From positions 124,001 to 188,000 of the forward strand of contig NZ_JACSMA010000004.1 in assembly GCF_018618415.1 (NCBI RefSeq): 64,000 nucleotides of DNA. The letters are read 5' to 3'. The notes under the pieces were generated by a model. The model saw only the letters and a program-made list of their open reading frames with translations, ran no database searches and was not told the DNA's origin. Positions 49,458 through 60,951 of this stretch are shown piece by piece; position 1 is the first letter of the stretch, and each line of letters begins with the position of its first letter. Both the position numbers and the translations under genes were made by a program. This DNA comes from Exiguobacterium sp. s146. Lineage in GTDB: Bacteria > Bacillota > Bacilli > Exiguobacteriales > Exiguobacteriaceae.

Positions 49458-50813
49458 TTGAACAAGATTGCAATCATCGGTGGAGGGATTACGGGTATGG
49501 CCGCCGCCTACTACGCGAAACAGGCGGGTGCGCACGTCACATTGTATGAAGCAAGTGACCGAATCGGCGGAAAAATCAAGACCGTCTATCGAGACGGGTT
49601 CGTCTTAGAATGCGGGCCGGACGGATATATGGCCCGGAAGCCGACCTTGACCGACCTGATTACCGAACTCGGGCTTGGCGATGACCTCGTCCGGTCGATG
49701 ACCGGGACGTCGTACATTTACGTGCGGAACCAACTGCGCCAGATGCCCGTCGGTTCGGTCATGGGCATTCCGACCAAATTCTGGCCGATGGTCAAGACGG
49801 ATCTGTTCACGTGGCGCGGCAAACTCCGAGCCGGTCTGGATCTCGTGCTGCCACGCGTCTATGCGGGATCCGACATCTCACTCGACACGTTCTTCCGCGC
49901 CCGGCTCGGCTCAGAAGTCGTCGAGGCGATGATCGAACCGCTCCTATCCGGAATTTACAATGGTACGCTTGACGATATGAGTATCGAGTCTACTTTCCCT
50001 CAGTTTATCACGATTGAACAGAAAACACGCAGCCTGATTCTCGGTATGAAAGCATTAACGCCACCTGTCCAAGCCGGTGTCAAACCGCGCGAGGCCGGAA
50101 AGTTTCTATCGCTCGGACAAGGGCTCGGCGTCCTCATCGAAGCACTCCGTCCGTCGATTGACCGCCTCTGTCTCGAGACACGGGTCGCGTCCGTCCGTCC
50201 CCATGAAGTCGTGCTCGAGGACGGGACGGTCGAGTCGTTTGACGGCATCGTGTTAGCGACTTCGCCAAACGCGCTCGGCCCGCTCCTCGGTCTCCCGGAA
50301 GCGGAACGGTTGTCGGCATTGAAACGCACGTCTTCCATCACCGTGCTCGCGGCGTTCGAGAAAGCAGACGTCGCGGCACTCGACGGGACGGGCTATGTCA
50401 TCGCCAAAGGTGAAGGCAACGCCTTGACCGCTTGTAGCTGGATGCATAAGAAATGGCCGCATATGGCGCCCGACAACAAAGCGCTGTTACGCGTCTATAT
50501 CGGCTCCGCATTCGTGCCCGACTTGTTGGCAGAGTCCGACGAGACGGTCGCTGCCTTCGCGCTCGGTGAGCTTCGGAAAATCCAACACGTCGGCACGCCC
50601 CTCTTCACGAAAGTCGAGCGGCACGTCGACACGATGCCGCAGTATGAGGTCGGCCATAAACAATACGTGCGGGCGTTCGAAGAGACGATGTCCTCCCTCG
50701 ACGGCATCGAAGCTTGCGGGGCAATCTTGCACGGCGTCGGTCTCCCGGACTGCGTCGACTCGGCCAAACAGGCTGTCACCCGCATCATGGCAAGACAGGC
50801 GGTGTCCGTATGA
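49458..50813 (+). CDS. cgoX: Coproporphyrinogen III oxidase (CgoX, formerly HemY)
   Basis: 451-residue FAD enzyme. The dinucleotide site is at the start (NKIAIIGGGITGMAAAYYAKQAGAHVTLYEASDRIGGKIKT), followed by ECGPDGYMARKP and the C-terminal FAD block DSAKQAVTRIM. In Gram-positive bacteria this family oxidises coproporphyrinogen III to coproporphyrin III for heme. The usual partners hemE and hemH (cpfC) are not in the window. The TTG at 49458 is the probable start (GGGTG 6 bases before). It overlaps the next gene by ATGA. Confidence 0.88.
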   Translation: MNKIAIIGGGITGMAAAYYAKQAGAHVTLYEASDRIGGKIKTVYRDGFVLECGPDGYMARKPTLTDLITELGLGDDLVRSMTGTSYIYVRNQLRQMPVGSVMGIPTKFWPMVKTDLFTWRGKLRAGLDLVLPRVYAGSDISLDTFFRARLGSEVVEAMIEPLLSGIYNGTLDDMSIESTFPQFITIEQKTRSLILGMKALTPPVQAGVKPREAGKFLSLGQGLGVLIEALRPSIDRLCLETRVASVRPHEVVLEDGTVESFDGIVLATSPNALGPLLGLPEAERLSALKRTSSITVLAAFEKADVAALDGTGYVIAKGEGNALTACSWMHKKWPHMAPDNKALLRVYIGSAFVPDLLAESDETVAAFALGELRKIQHVGTPLFTKVERHVDTMPQYEVGHKQYVRAFEETMSSLDGIEACGAILHGVGLPDCVDSAKQAVTRIMARQAVSV

Positions 50814-51925
50814 AACGAATCGACTACAACGAGAATCCGTTCATCGTCATTTGGGAAGTGACACGTGCCTGTGCGCTGTCATGCGTCCATTGCCGGGCCG
50901 AGGCCCAGTTCCATCGATATCCGGGTGAACTTGACACCGCGCAAGGTAAGGCGCTCATCCGTGACATCCACGCGATGAACAACCCGATTCTCGTCTTCAC
51001 CGGGGGCGATCCGCTCATGCGCGAAGACTTGTTCGAGCTGACGGAATACGCCGCCTCACTCGGGATGCGCGTCTCGATGACCCCATCGGCGACGCCGCGC
51101 GTGACCCATGACGCCGTCAAACGGGCGAAAGATGCCGGATTGACACGCTGGGCGTTCTCGCTCGACGGTCCGGACGCCAAGTCGCATGACTATTTCCGCG
51201 GCACGCGCGGCAGTTTCGAGCGGACGCTGCGCGGCATCTCCTACTTCCGGGAAGAATGCATGTCGTTCCAAATCAATACGACGGTCACGGAATATAACGT
51301 CGACCAACTCCCGGAAATCGCCAAACTCGTTGGAGAGCTCGGCGTATCGGTGTGGACGCTGTTCTTCCTCGTACCGACCGGTCGCGGTTCGCTCTTGCAA
51401 CCGATCTCCCCGGAACGTCATGAGGACGTATTGCGCTGGGCGTTCGCCCTGCAAGAACACGTCCCGTTCATCATCTCGACGACCGAGGCCCAGTTTTATC
51501 GGCGCATCGCCCGGCAAGAGAATCAGCGGCGAAAAAACGAGGGCTTGCCACCGATCGGCCATCCGCATGACGATCTCGCCAAGGCACCGCGCGGCACGAA
51601 TGACGGCAACGGCTTCGTGTTCATCTCACACACGGGTGACGTGCAACCGTCCGGATTTTTGCCGATTACGTGCGGCAACGTGAAACAGACACCGCTCGCC
51701 GACATCTATCGGCAGCATCCGGTCTTCCAATCGCTCCGTGACCCCGATACGCATCACGGAAAATGCGGCTATTGCGAGTATCGTTACGTCTGCGGCGGCT
51801 CCCGGGCACGAGCTTACGCCGTCACCGGTGACTATAAAGCCGAAGAGCCGTACTGCATCTATCAACCCACAACGACTACACAAACAAAGAGCGCCGGCAG
51901 TAGCCAGTGCTCTCTGTTTGTTTAA
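50810..51925 (+). CDS. Radical SAM/SPASM protein (TIGR04053-like)
   Basis: 371 residues. The radical SAM cluster motif CALSCVHC is at about residue 20, GGDP follows, and a SPASM-type C-terminal set of cysteines ([33 protein letters not shown]) would bind further iron-sulfur clusters. It resembles the family containing AhbD, NirJ and TIGR04053 proteins. AhbD makes heme from iron-coproporphyrin, so coupling to cgoX suggests a role in tetrapyrroles, but the reaction is unproven. Longer in-frame starts inside cgoX are rejected. The last codons contain an inverted repeat that may act as terminator. Confidence 0.85.
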   Translation: MKRIDYNENPFIVIWEVTRACALSCVHCRAEAQFHRYPGELDTAQGKALIRDIHAMNNPILVFTGGDPLMREDLFELTEYAASLGMRVSMTPSATPRVTHDAVKRAKDAGLTRWAFSLDGPDAKSHDYFRGTRGSFERTLRGISYFREECMSFQINTTVTEYNVDQLPEIAKLVGELGVSVWTLFFLVPTGRGSLLQPISPERHEDVLRWAFALQEHVPFIISTTEAQFYRRIARQENQRRKNEGLPPIGHPHDDLAKAPRGTNDGNGFVFISHTGDVQPSGFLPITCGNVKQTPLADIYRQHPVFQSLRDPDTHHGKCGYCEYRYVCGGSRARAYAVTGDYKAEEPYCIYQPTTTTQTKSAGSSQCSLFV

Positions 51926-54513
51926 TGGGTCACCGTCGCGGGACGGAGCGTCAACTCGTCGTTCTCGACGTCGATGACGACTGTCTGTCCGTCCTCGATG
52001 TCTCCGGCGAGGATACTGCGGGCGAGCTTCGTCTCAATCGTCCGTTGCACGTATCGATTGATCGGACGGGCCCCGAACTGAGGTTCATACGCCTCGTCAG
52101 CGATGAACGCTTTCGCCGCATCCGTAATCTCGATTCGAATCGAGCGGGCCGTCAAACGACTGCCCATGCGCGCGACCGCTTTCTCGACGATTTGACCGAT
52201 TTGGGCTCGGGTGAGCGGATGGAACAGAATCGTCTCATCGACCCGGTTCAAAAACTCGGGCCGGAAGTGGCGGCGGAGCCGCTCGATGACTTGGCGCTCT
52301 TCCGCCTCATCGATGACACCATCCTTCGCCGCCTCGAGCAAGATGTCGGCCCCGATATTCGACGTCATGATGACGATCGTGTTCTTGAAGTCGACGACAC
52401 GTCCGTGTGAGTCGGTCAAGCGACCATCATCGAGCAGTTGCAGCAAGATGTTGAACACGTCGGCATGGGCTTTCTCGACTTCATCGAGCAACAGCACCGA
52501 GTACGGATTGCGGCGGACCGCTTCCGTCAACTGGCCGCCTTCCTCATAGCCGATATAGCCGGGAGGTGCCCCGACGAGACGTGACACAGCGTGTTTCTCC
52601 ATATATTCGCTCATGTCGAGACGAACGATATGGTCTTCCGAGTCGAACATCGCCTCCGCGAGCGCTTTCCCGAGTTCGGTCTTCCCGACACCGGTCGGCC
52701 CAAGGAAGAGGAACGACCCTATCGGGCGGTTCGGGTCTTTAATACCGGCCCGGGCCCGAATGACGGCATCGCTGACGAGACGGATCGCATCGTCTTGTCC
52801 GAAGACGCGTTGATGGAGCACGGTCTCGAGATTGAGCAACTTATCGCGTTCCCCTTCCGTCAGTTTCATCACAGGGATGCCCGTCCACTTCGAGACGACC
52901 TCGGCGATTTCTTCCTCGGTCACTTCTTCCCGGACGAGTTCACGCGTCACGGAACCGGCGAGCCGTTCCGCTTCCACGAGTTCACGCTCGAGTTCCGGGA
53001 TGCGGCCATATTTGAGTTCCGAGGCCCGGTTCAAGTCATAGCGACTTTCGGCTTCTTGCAGTTCAAGCTTCACTTTCTCCAAGTCGCCGCGGATGTGTTG
53101 AACGCGGTGCGTCGACTCTTTCTCATTCTCCCATCGGAGACGGAGCGCATCGGACTGTTCCCGAATCGAGGCGAGTTCTTGTTGAAGTGCATCGAGCCGT
53201 TTTTTCGAGGCATCATCACTCTCTTTCTTCAAGGCCGCTTCCTCGATTTCGAGTTGCATGACACGGCGCACGAGTTCATCGAGCTCGGCCGGCATCGATT
53301 CCATCTCCGTCCGAATCATCGCACACGACTCGTCGACGAGGTCGATTGCCTTGTCCGGCATGAACCGGTCAGTGATATAGCGGTTCGAAAGGACGGCCGC
53401 GGCGACCAGGGCGTTATCGTGAATGCGGACGCCGTGGTGAATCTCGAACCGTTCTTTCAACCCACGCAGAATCGACACCGTGTCCTCGACGTCCGGCTCA
53501 TCGACGAGCACTTGTTGGAAGCGGCGCTCAAGCGCCGGGTCCTTCTCGATATACTGGCGATACTCATCGAGCGTCGTCGCGCCGATACAATGGAGCTCAC
53601 CGCGCGCGAGCATCGGTTTGAGCATGTTCCCGGCATCCATCGCCCCTTCCGATTTGCCGGCCCCGACAATCGTGTGCAATTCGTCGATGAAGAGAATGAT
53701 TTTCCCTTCCGCTTCTTTCACTTCGTTCAAGACGGCTTGGAGCCGCTCTTCGAACTCGCCGCGGTATTTGGCACCGGCGACGAGTGAACTCATATCGAGA
53801 CTGAAAATCGTCTTATCTTTCAAGCTCTCCGGAACGTCCCCACGGACGATCCGTTGGGCGAGCCCTTCGACGATCGCCGTCTTCCCGACACCCGGCTCCC
53901 CGATTAAGACCGGGTTGTTTTTTGTCTTCCGGCTCAAGATACGGATGACGCGGCGTATCTCACTATCGCGCCCGATGACGGGATCGATTTTGCCGGTCTT
54001 CACTTCTTGAATCAAATCGCGGCCGTATTTCGTCAAAACGTCATACGTCGCTTCCGGCGACTTCGACGTGATGCGTCGATTGCCACGGACCGCGACGAGC
54101 GCTTCGCGTAGCTTGTCCTCGGTCACACCTTTGCGCTCGAGCATGCTCTGCGCCTGGCTCTTGTTCATGATGATACCGAGCAGGACGTGCTCGACCGAGA
54201 CGTACTCGTCGCTCATCCCGGTCGCTTCCCGCTCCGCCGTCGTCAATACGTTCAAGAGCGACGATGAGATCATCGGTGTCGTCGGTGTCTGCAGCTTCGG
54301 CGCATTTTTGAGTGCCATCGCGACCTCGGCCTCGATGTCAGCAACGCTCAACTCCATCTTTTGCAGCAACAGCGGCGCGATGCCGTCCGTTTGTGAAATC
54401 ATCGATGCCAAGACGTGCCATTCGTTCATCTCGCTATGGTGGTACTGTTTCGCAAGTGCCTGCGAGCTGACGATGCCTTCATGTGCTTTATCGGTAAATC
54501 GATTGAAATCCAT
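51922..54513 (-). CDS. clpB: ClpB disaggregase
   Basis: 863-residue AAA+ chaperone. An N-terminal Clp repeat domain ([14 protein letters not shown] to about 145) is followed by the first ATPase ([16 protein letters not shown]), a coiled-coil middle domain (about 405-520, with [26 protein letters not shown]), and the second ATPase ([16 protein letters not shown]). The middle domain separates it from ClpC and ClpE; it lacks a ClpP-binding loop. It extracts proteins from aggregates with DnaK. AAGGAGG precedes the ATG, 18 bases after the dnaJ-like gene. Confidence 0.96.
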   Translation of the reverse strand: MDFNRFTDKAHEGIVSSQALAKQYHHSEMNEWHVLASMISQTDGIAPLLLQKMELSVADIEAEVAMALKNAPKLQTPTTPMISSSLLNVLTTAEREATGMSDEYVSVEHVLLGIIMNKSQAQSMLERKGVTEDKLREALVAVRGNRRITSKSPEATYDVLTKYGRDLIQEVKTGKIDPVIGRDSEIRRVIRILSRKTKNNPVLIGEPGVGKTAIVEGLAQRIVRGDVPESLKDKTIFSLDMSSLVAGAKYRGEFEERLQAVLNEVKEAEGKIILFIDELHTIVGAGKSEGAMDAGNMLKPMLARGELHCIGATTLDEYRQYIEKDPALERRFQQVLVDEPDVEDTVSILRGLKERFEIHHGVRIHDNALVAAAVLSNRYITDRFMPDKAIDLVDESCAMIRTEMESMPAELDELVRRVMQLEIEEAALKKESDDASKKRLDALQQELASIREQSDALRLRWENEKESTHRVQHIRGDLEKVKLELQEAESRYDLNRASELKYGRIPELERELVEAERLAGSVTRELVREEVTEEEIAEVVSKWTGIPVMKLTEGERDKLLNLETVLHQRVFGQDDAIRLVSDAVIRARAGIKDPNRPIGSFLFLGPTGVGKTELGKALAEAMFDSEDHIVRLDMSEYMEKHAVSRLVGAPPGYIGYEEGGQLTEAVRRNPYSVLLLDEVEKAHADVFNILLQLLDDGRLTDSHGRVVDFKNTIVIMTSNIGADILLEAAKDGVIDEAEERQVIERLRRHFRPEFLNRVDETILFHPLTRAQIGQIVEKAVARMGSRLTARSIRIEITDAAKAFIADEAYEPQFGARPINRYVQRTIETKLARSILAGDIEDGQTVVIDVENDELTLRPATVTH

Positions 54514-54531
54514 ACTGTTTCCTCCTTAGAC

Positions 54532-55401
54532 TCAGCGTTCGAGTTGTTCGTAAACAGATCGGTGGGCGGCGTCGAGCGGCAAATCGACTTCGAGTTGCAC
54601 GAAGAGATCTGACCGGACTTTCGAGGCGGTCATGAACCCGCGGCCCGGGATGCGCATCCGTTGACCCGGCCGTGACCCCGGTTTCACTTTCAGTTTGACC
54701 CGGCCGCCGTCGAGTGTCGCCACGACGACTTCGGTGCCGTCAAGGAAAGCGAGCGGACGCAACCGTTTGACGGTGATGACGTTCGCCCCTTCCCGACGAT
54801 ACGTATCATCATCGGTGAAATGGAGCTCGACATATACGTCGCCGCGGTCACCCGCTTGTCCGACCTTGCTGCTCTTGCCTTTGAGCCTTAACTTTTGCCC
54901 TTCATGGGCGCCTTGCGGGATTTTCACGTTGACCGTTCCCGTCTGGAGACGCAGGCTCACCTTGGAATCAGACGTCAATTGACTGAGTGGCACGTTGACG
55001 CGCACCGTCTCGTCAAGATCTTCTTCGACCGCTTGATTAAAGAAGCTGCCGAACATGTCCTCGAACCCGAACGTCCGCGATGTCGTCCGTGATCCGCCGC
55101 CAAACTGGCGGAACAAGTCTTCGAACTGGGCCGATCCTTCCCCGTATCCGTCGCCGCTGTACCCTTGTCCTTGACCGAACGTCGGTCCTTCTGGGCTGCC
55201 ATAGCGATCGTAATTCGCTTTCTTATCGGGATCGCTCAGCACGTCGAACGCTTCTTGGATTGCTTTGAACTTGTCCTGCGCGCCCGGATCTTTGTTCACG
55301 TCCGGATGGTATTGTTTTGCCAGTTTTCGATATGCTCGTTTAATGTCTTGGTCGGACGCCTGTTTTGGCACGCCAAGGACGTCATAATAGTTTTTTGCCA
55401 T
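54532..55401 (-). CDS. J-domain protein without zinc finger (CbpA/class B DnaJ type)
   Basis: 289 residues. The J domain is complete with HPD (YRKLAKQYHPDVNKDPGAQDKF), then a Gly-rich stretch, and a two-part beta C-terminal domain (VNVPLSQLTSDSKVSLRLQTGTVNVKIPQGAHEGQKLRLKGKS). The CxxCxGxG zinc repeats of DnaJ are absent, so it is a class B protein. Such proteins recruit Hsp70 to aggregates, fitting its place just before clpB. It is first in the operon, with a CtsR box over the promoter. Confidence 0.93.
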   Translation of the reverse strand: MAKNYYDVLGVPKQASDQDIKRAYRKLAKQYHPDVNKDPGAQDKFKAIQEAFDVLSDPDKKANYDRYGSPEGPTFGQGQGYSGDGYGEGSAQFEDLFRQFGGGSRTTSRTFGFEDMFGSFFNQAVEEDLDETVRVNVPLSQLTSDSKVSLRLQTGTVNVKIPQGAHEGQKLRLKGKSSKVGQAGDRGDVYVELHFTDDDTYRREGANVITVKRLRPLAFLDGTEVVVATLDGGRVKLKVKPGSRPGQRMRIPGRGFMTASKVRSDLFVQLEVDLPLDAAHRSVYEQLER

Positions 55402-55444
55402 CTCGTTTCACCTCACCTATCCCTTTCCCGATTCTGTTAAGTCT

Positions 55445-55474
55445 ATTCTACCGATTTGGTCAAAGAAGGTCAAA
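55445..55474 (-). promoter_or_regulatory. CtsR-controlled promoter of the dnaJ-like/clpB operon
   Basis: GGTCAAA-GAA-GGTCAAA (55458-55474) is a perfect CtsR heptad repeat (consensus RGTCAAA-NAN-RGTCAAA). On the minus strand it covers -35 TTGACC (55473-55468); a 17-base spacer leads to -10 TAGAAT (55450-55445). CtsR would keep the operon off until heat shock. Confidence 0.9.
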
Positions 55475-55499
55475 GAATTTCCTCGTTACTTAGCATACG

Positions 55500-55537
55500 A
55501 AAAAAAGAAGGCAATCGTTTCATCACGATGCCTTCTT
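55500..55537 (-). terminator. Terminator of camS
   Basis: A 13-bp stem with one bulge (55505-55518 with 55525-55537), then a run of T on the minus strand. Confidence 0.87.
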
Positions 55538-55541
55538 ACGA

Positions 55542-56714
55542 TTAAAAGTATACTTTCGGACTGTCCATGCCTTCTTCGAACACGATCGTCACTTCTTGCT
55601 CCCCACCGAGCGAGGTGACGTTGATGCGGACCGGTACGTTCCGGTTGTACTCCCACCGGTTCTCAAGCAGACCGACGACGTGCTGGGTGAATCCGACGAG
55701 CTCGGCCCGGCTATAAAACTGGATCGGGATGTCGATCTCGATTCGTGACAAGTCCCCGTTCTGATAAAAACCTTTCCCGATCATGCCGCTGAAATCTGGG
55801 AACACATCGGCAATCCGGTCACTGAAGAGAGAGAACTTTTGGGCATCGTCGCGTACTTCATTCGTCGCCGTGGCGGACGGGAAGTAATAATACGTCTCGT
55901 CGATGGCGGTCCAGTCGTTTGCCGCCACTTCATCGGCTGAACCGACGAATGCCGATTTGATATAGTTCCCTGGTGTCGGTGAACCTTGCGGCGCTTTCAT
56001 GTACAATGCGACATTGATATCAAGGTCTTTAAAGTCCTCGCGTTTCCGCAACTGGGCGACGAGTTCATTGGCCATCCGTTCGCCTTCGGCGATGACTTTC
56101 TTCTCGTCCAATTTTTCCGTATACGTCGGACCGAAGTTCGGCGCCTGGAACACGTACTCTTGATTCAAAATCAAGGCGAATGACACACCGCCGAGTTGAT
56201 AGCCACTATCCGTTTTCGTCATATAGTTCTGTTCGACGAGCGATGCCAAATAGAGAGGAGATTTTTTATTCTCCTCGACGAACTGTTCTTCGGCCACTTC
56301 GGCCGTCCCATTCGCATACGCTGGGTTGAGCGGGACGAGTCCTTCCGACGTCTTGTCTTTCCGGCCAAGCAAACGCGATACGTCTTCACTCGTCAACAGC
56401 TGTCCTTCTTGATAGGCGTACTTCTCCGGATCGAACGCGCCGGTCGAATGGCGCATGAGGCCAAGCTCCACTTCTTCGAGTTCGAGCGATGAGCTGACTT
56501 GACGTTGCGCCAGTCCTCGGGCCGCAGCCGGTTTGAACGGAATGACCATCTGGTAATACGAATCACGCGCTTGAATCGCTTGAGTGACCCCTTCGGCTGC
56601 CGTCTCTTCGCCTGTCGGTGTGACTTCTTCTTCCCCCATCGGGATTTTCATAGAGCATCCGCCGAGAAAAACCGTCGCGGCGAGAGCTGGGATGAGCATC
56701 TGTTTCCATTTCAT
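55542..56714 (-). CDS. camS: CamS family lipoprotein (YerH-like)
   Basis: 390-residue lipoprotein. The signal peptide ends in the lipobox FLGGC (Cys20), then KIPMGEEE. The rest fits the CamS family: YYQMVIPFKPAAARGLAQRQ near residue 55 and the C-terminal INVTSLGGEQEVTIVFEEG. In some Firmicutes its signal peptide is processed to a sex pheromone; the function of the mature protein is unknown. AAAGGAG precedes the ATG. In B. subtilis the homologue yerH follows ligA directly; here a surface-protein gene lies between. Confidence 0.92.
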   Translation of the reverse strand: MKWKQMLIPALAATVFLGGCSMKIPMGEEEVTPTGEETAAEGVTQAIQARDSYYQMVIPFKPAAARGLAQRQVSSSLELEEVELGLMRHSTGAFDPEKYAYQEGQLLTSEDVSRLLGRKDKTSEGLVPLNPAYANGTAEVAEEQFVEENKKSPLYLASLVEQNYMTKTDSGYQLGGVSFALILNQEYVFQAPNFGPTYTEKLDEKKVIAEGERMANELVAQLRKREDFKDLDINVALYMKAPQGSPTPGNYIKSAFVGSADEVAANDWTAIDETYYYFPSATATNEVRDDAQKFSLFSDRIADVFPDFSGMIGKGFYQNGDLSRIEIDIPIQFYSRAELVGFTQHVVGLLENRWEYNRNVPVRINVTSLGGEQEVTIVFEEGMDSPKVYF

Positions 56715-56814
56715 CTATGTCTGAACTCCTTTAATGATTCGTTTCGTTACACTTCGTCCATTATAACAAAATCATCCGTTGAAAAAAGTGTCGAAGCGGA
56801 ATCAGTGCCAATTC

Positions 56815-56850
56815 ACGTCAAAACACCCTTCAACGCCAGTTGAAGGGTGT
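56815..56850 (-). terminator. Terminator of the LPXTG protein gene
   Basis: A perfect 12-bp stem (56823-56834 with 56839-56850), loop of four bases; the T-run on the minus strand is short (T4). Confidence 0.75.
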
Positions 56851-56855
56851 CCACG

Positions 56856-58721
56856 TCACGCTTTCGTGGATGGGCGACGTCGATGCGTCACGAACAAGAG
56901 ACCGAGCCCGATCAAGACGAGACCAAGTACCGTTCCCCACGTTTTTGTCGTACCGGTCATCGGGAGGGTCGCCTGGTCTGGCGTCACCGGAGTCGTCGGT
57001 TCTGGTACATAGACCGATTCATCTCGGTCATCCCGGTCATCGTTGTCCGGTTTCGGGATACTTTGTTTCACATGCACGGTCGCCTCGACCGTCCGCGACA
57101 CGCGCGCTTCACGATTGACTTCGAACGTGAATGTCGTCCGGTTCGTGAGCACGGCACCGGCCCGCACATCATAAGATGGCAAGAGCACTTTCTCCATCTC
57201 GAGCACGATTTCTTCACCAGGGACCAATCCGTTCTCGACTTCGGCAAGGGCACGCATGCCATCTCGGAGCGTCTCGGTCGTCTCGCGCTGCTCTTTCGTC
57301 GTCAACGCCCCACTCGTCCATTCGTCGAGGACATCGACGAAGTACAACGTGACGTTCGACGTGTTCGTGATCGTATACGTATAGCGAATCGCCTCGCCAG
57401 GATGCACCGTCTCGGGACGTGCCGTCTTCGTGACGGTGAAGTCGGCTTGATTCAATAAGACGATTTGTTGGCTTTCCGCATCGATGACCCGACCGTACGC
57501 ATCGGTCGCCGCGACGCGGAACACGTTCCCGATTTCAGGGGCGTTCGTCCGATCGTAATCGCTTGGAATCGATAAGTTGACGGTCGTCTCGACTCGTTCC
57601 CCAGCGAGCAGCCCGTCCTCGCCGACGAGTGCCAATAAGCGCTCACGGACGTTCGCATTGAATGTGTCGACCGTCTTCGCGTCGATGTCGCCGCTAAAGA
57701 ACTCATCCTCGATGGATGTGATGGTGAGCGCCGTCTCACCTGTGTTCTCGATGACGAACGTATACGGGATCATCCCACCGACGACGGCTTGGTCGATGTT
57801 GGCCTCTTTCCCGACCTCAAGGCCGATCGTATCGTTCGGTACGACCGTAACGTTCGCCTCCGAACAGGCAGGAGGAACCGTCTCGTCTTCGACGCCGATA
57901 CAGAACGTATTCGTCACAACGGTCTCACTCGCAACGTCTGGTGCAAACGTGTCGAACTGAATCGTCGTCGTCCCGACCGGTATCGTCGGGAACATCCAAT
58001 TGAAAGCTGGTGGTCCGCTCACGGTCGTCGGGGCGACCGCGCCTTCCGGGCCGAGCACTTCGACCGAATCCGCGACGACGGTCAACGCTTCCGGCACCGT
58101 GTCGGTCACAGATAAGTTCTCAATCGGTGTGCCCGTCACATCGATGACGAGCCGATACGTCACCAAATCTCCGCTCAACACACGCTCGATCGGCCCGTCG
58201 GCTCCGAGCACCAATTGATCGATAGCAACCGCTGGGGTAGCGGAAGGTGCGGTCACTTCTTCGGTGACAGGTTCCTCTGGTGCTGGCTCCGGCTCCACGA
58301 GTGGAGGCTCGACGGGTGTGTCGACGTCCGGCACCGGCTCCGTCCCGTCATCACCCGGTTCGCTCGACTCGCCTGTCAGTTCCTCTAGCTGAAACGCATA
58401 GACAGCGCCCGGAAATGAATAAGGAACACCGGCACTGTCATATAAGGTGACTTGGTCGATTGTCGTCACGTCGACCTCGGTCGCGTCAATCATGAACCGC
58501 CAAATCGTTGACGTTTCACGCGCCCCGTAATACGTGACGTCCGCATAAATCAAGCTCGCGTCATCGTACGCTTCGATTTCTTCGGTGCTGAACTCGATTT
58601 GGGCGTAAAGCGTCGTCGGTGTCAGTGTCGTGTCCGCATTTGCGGCATTCGGTGCCCACATGCTGATCAATAGGAGAACGAAAGTGATGAGGGCGATAAA
58701 ACGATGGGCGGTGTTTCGCAT
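56856..58721 (-). CDS. LPXTG-anchored surface protein with DUF11-like repeats
   Basis: 621 residues: signal peptide (FIALITFVLLLISMWAPNAANA), a start domain of about 100 residues, a Pro/Glu-rich linker (about 130-165), three or more Ig-like beta domains of the DUF11 kind (LTITSIEDEFFSG; ADFTVTKTARPETVHPGEAIRYTYTITNTSNVTLYFVDVLDE), an Asp/Arg-rich spacer, then LPMTGT, a membrane helix and RRRPS. Sortase A should attach it to the wall. It may act in adhesion or stalk formation; no ligand-binding domain is recognised. GAGGAGGGG precedes the ATG. Confidence 0.9.
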   Translation of the reverse strand: MRNTAHRFIALITFVLLLISMWAPNAANADTTLTPTTLYAQIEFSTEEIEAYDDASLIYADVTYYGARETSTIWRFMIDATEVDVTTIDQVTLYDSAGVPYSFPGAVYAFQLEELTGESSEPGDDGTEPVPDVDTPVEPPLVEPEPAPEEPVTEEVTAPSATPAVAIDQLVLGADGPIERVLSGDLVTYRLVIDVTGTPIENLSVTDTVPEALTVVADSVEVLGPEGAVAPTTVSGPPAFNWMFPTIPVGTTTIQFDTFAPDVASETVVTNTFCIGVEDETVPPACSEANVTVVPNDTIGLEVGKEANIDQAVVGGMIPYTFVIENTGETALTITSIEDEFFSGDIDAKTVDTFNANVRERLLALVGEDGLLAGERVETTVNLSIPSDYDRTNAPEIGNVFRVAATDAYGRVIDAESQQIVLLNQADFTVTKTARPETVHPGEAIRYTYTITNTSNVTLYFVDVLDEWTSGALTTKEQRETTETLRDGMRALAEVENGLVPGEEIVLEMEKVLLPSYDVRAGAVLTNRTTFTFEVNREARVSRTVEATVHVKQSIPKPDNDDRDDRDESVYVPEPTTPVTPDQATLPMTGTTKTWGTVLGLVLIGLGLLFVTHRRRPSTKA

Positions 58722-58917
58722 GGTGGTCCCCTCCTCTAAGGTGTCTGAACGTCTGCGATGACACGCTCCGGCACAGGAGAGGGATGGAGGATGAGTGTGC
58801 GCGAGTCGTGGTGTAAGGTCTTGGTGTCAAAAAAGTATTTGTAGATACTAATCATTACCCGTCCCGTGAGGACCCGAACCTGCTCGCGACCAGAAACGTT
58901 TGAAAATCAGGTCAATA

Positions 58918-58942
58918 AAAAAAAGCCCTCCTTAAGGAGGAC
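58918..58942 (-). terminator. Terminator of the pcrB-pcrA-ligA group
   Basis: A 7-bp stem (58925-58931 with 58936-58942, one G-T) and eight T on the minus strand. The 226-base stretch from here to the surface-protein start (58722-58947) holds a lone TTGACA but no complete promoter that I can support. Confidence 0.82.
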
Positions 58943-58947
58943 CTTGT

Positions 58948-60951
<2,004 letters not shown>

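Noticed and set aside
52591-53787. Open frame of about 400 codons on the plus strand
   Set aside because: It lies wholly opposite clpB, has no ribosome site and no recognisable domain; it is a by-product of the GC-rich third positions of clpB. The same holds for 12372-13052, 31980-32702 and other long antisense frames.
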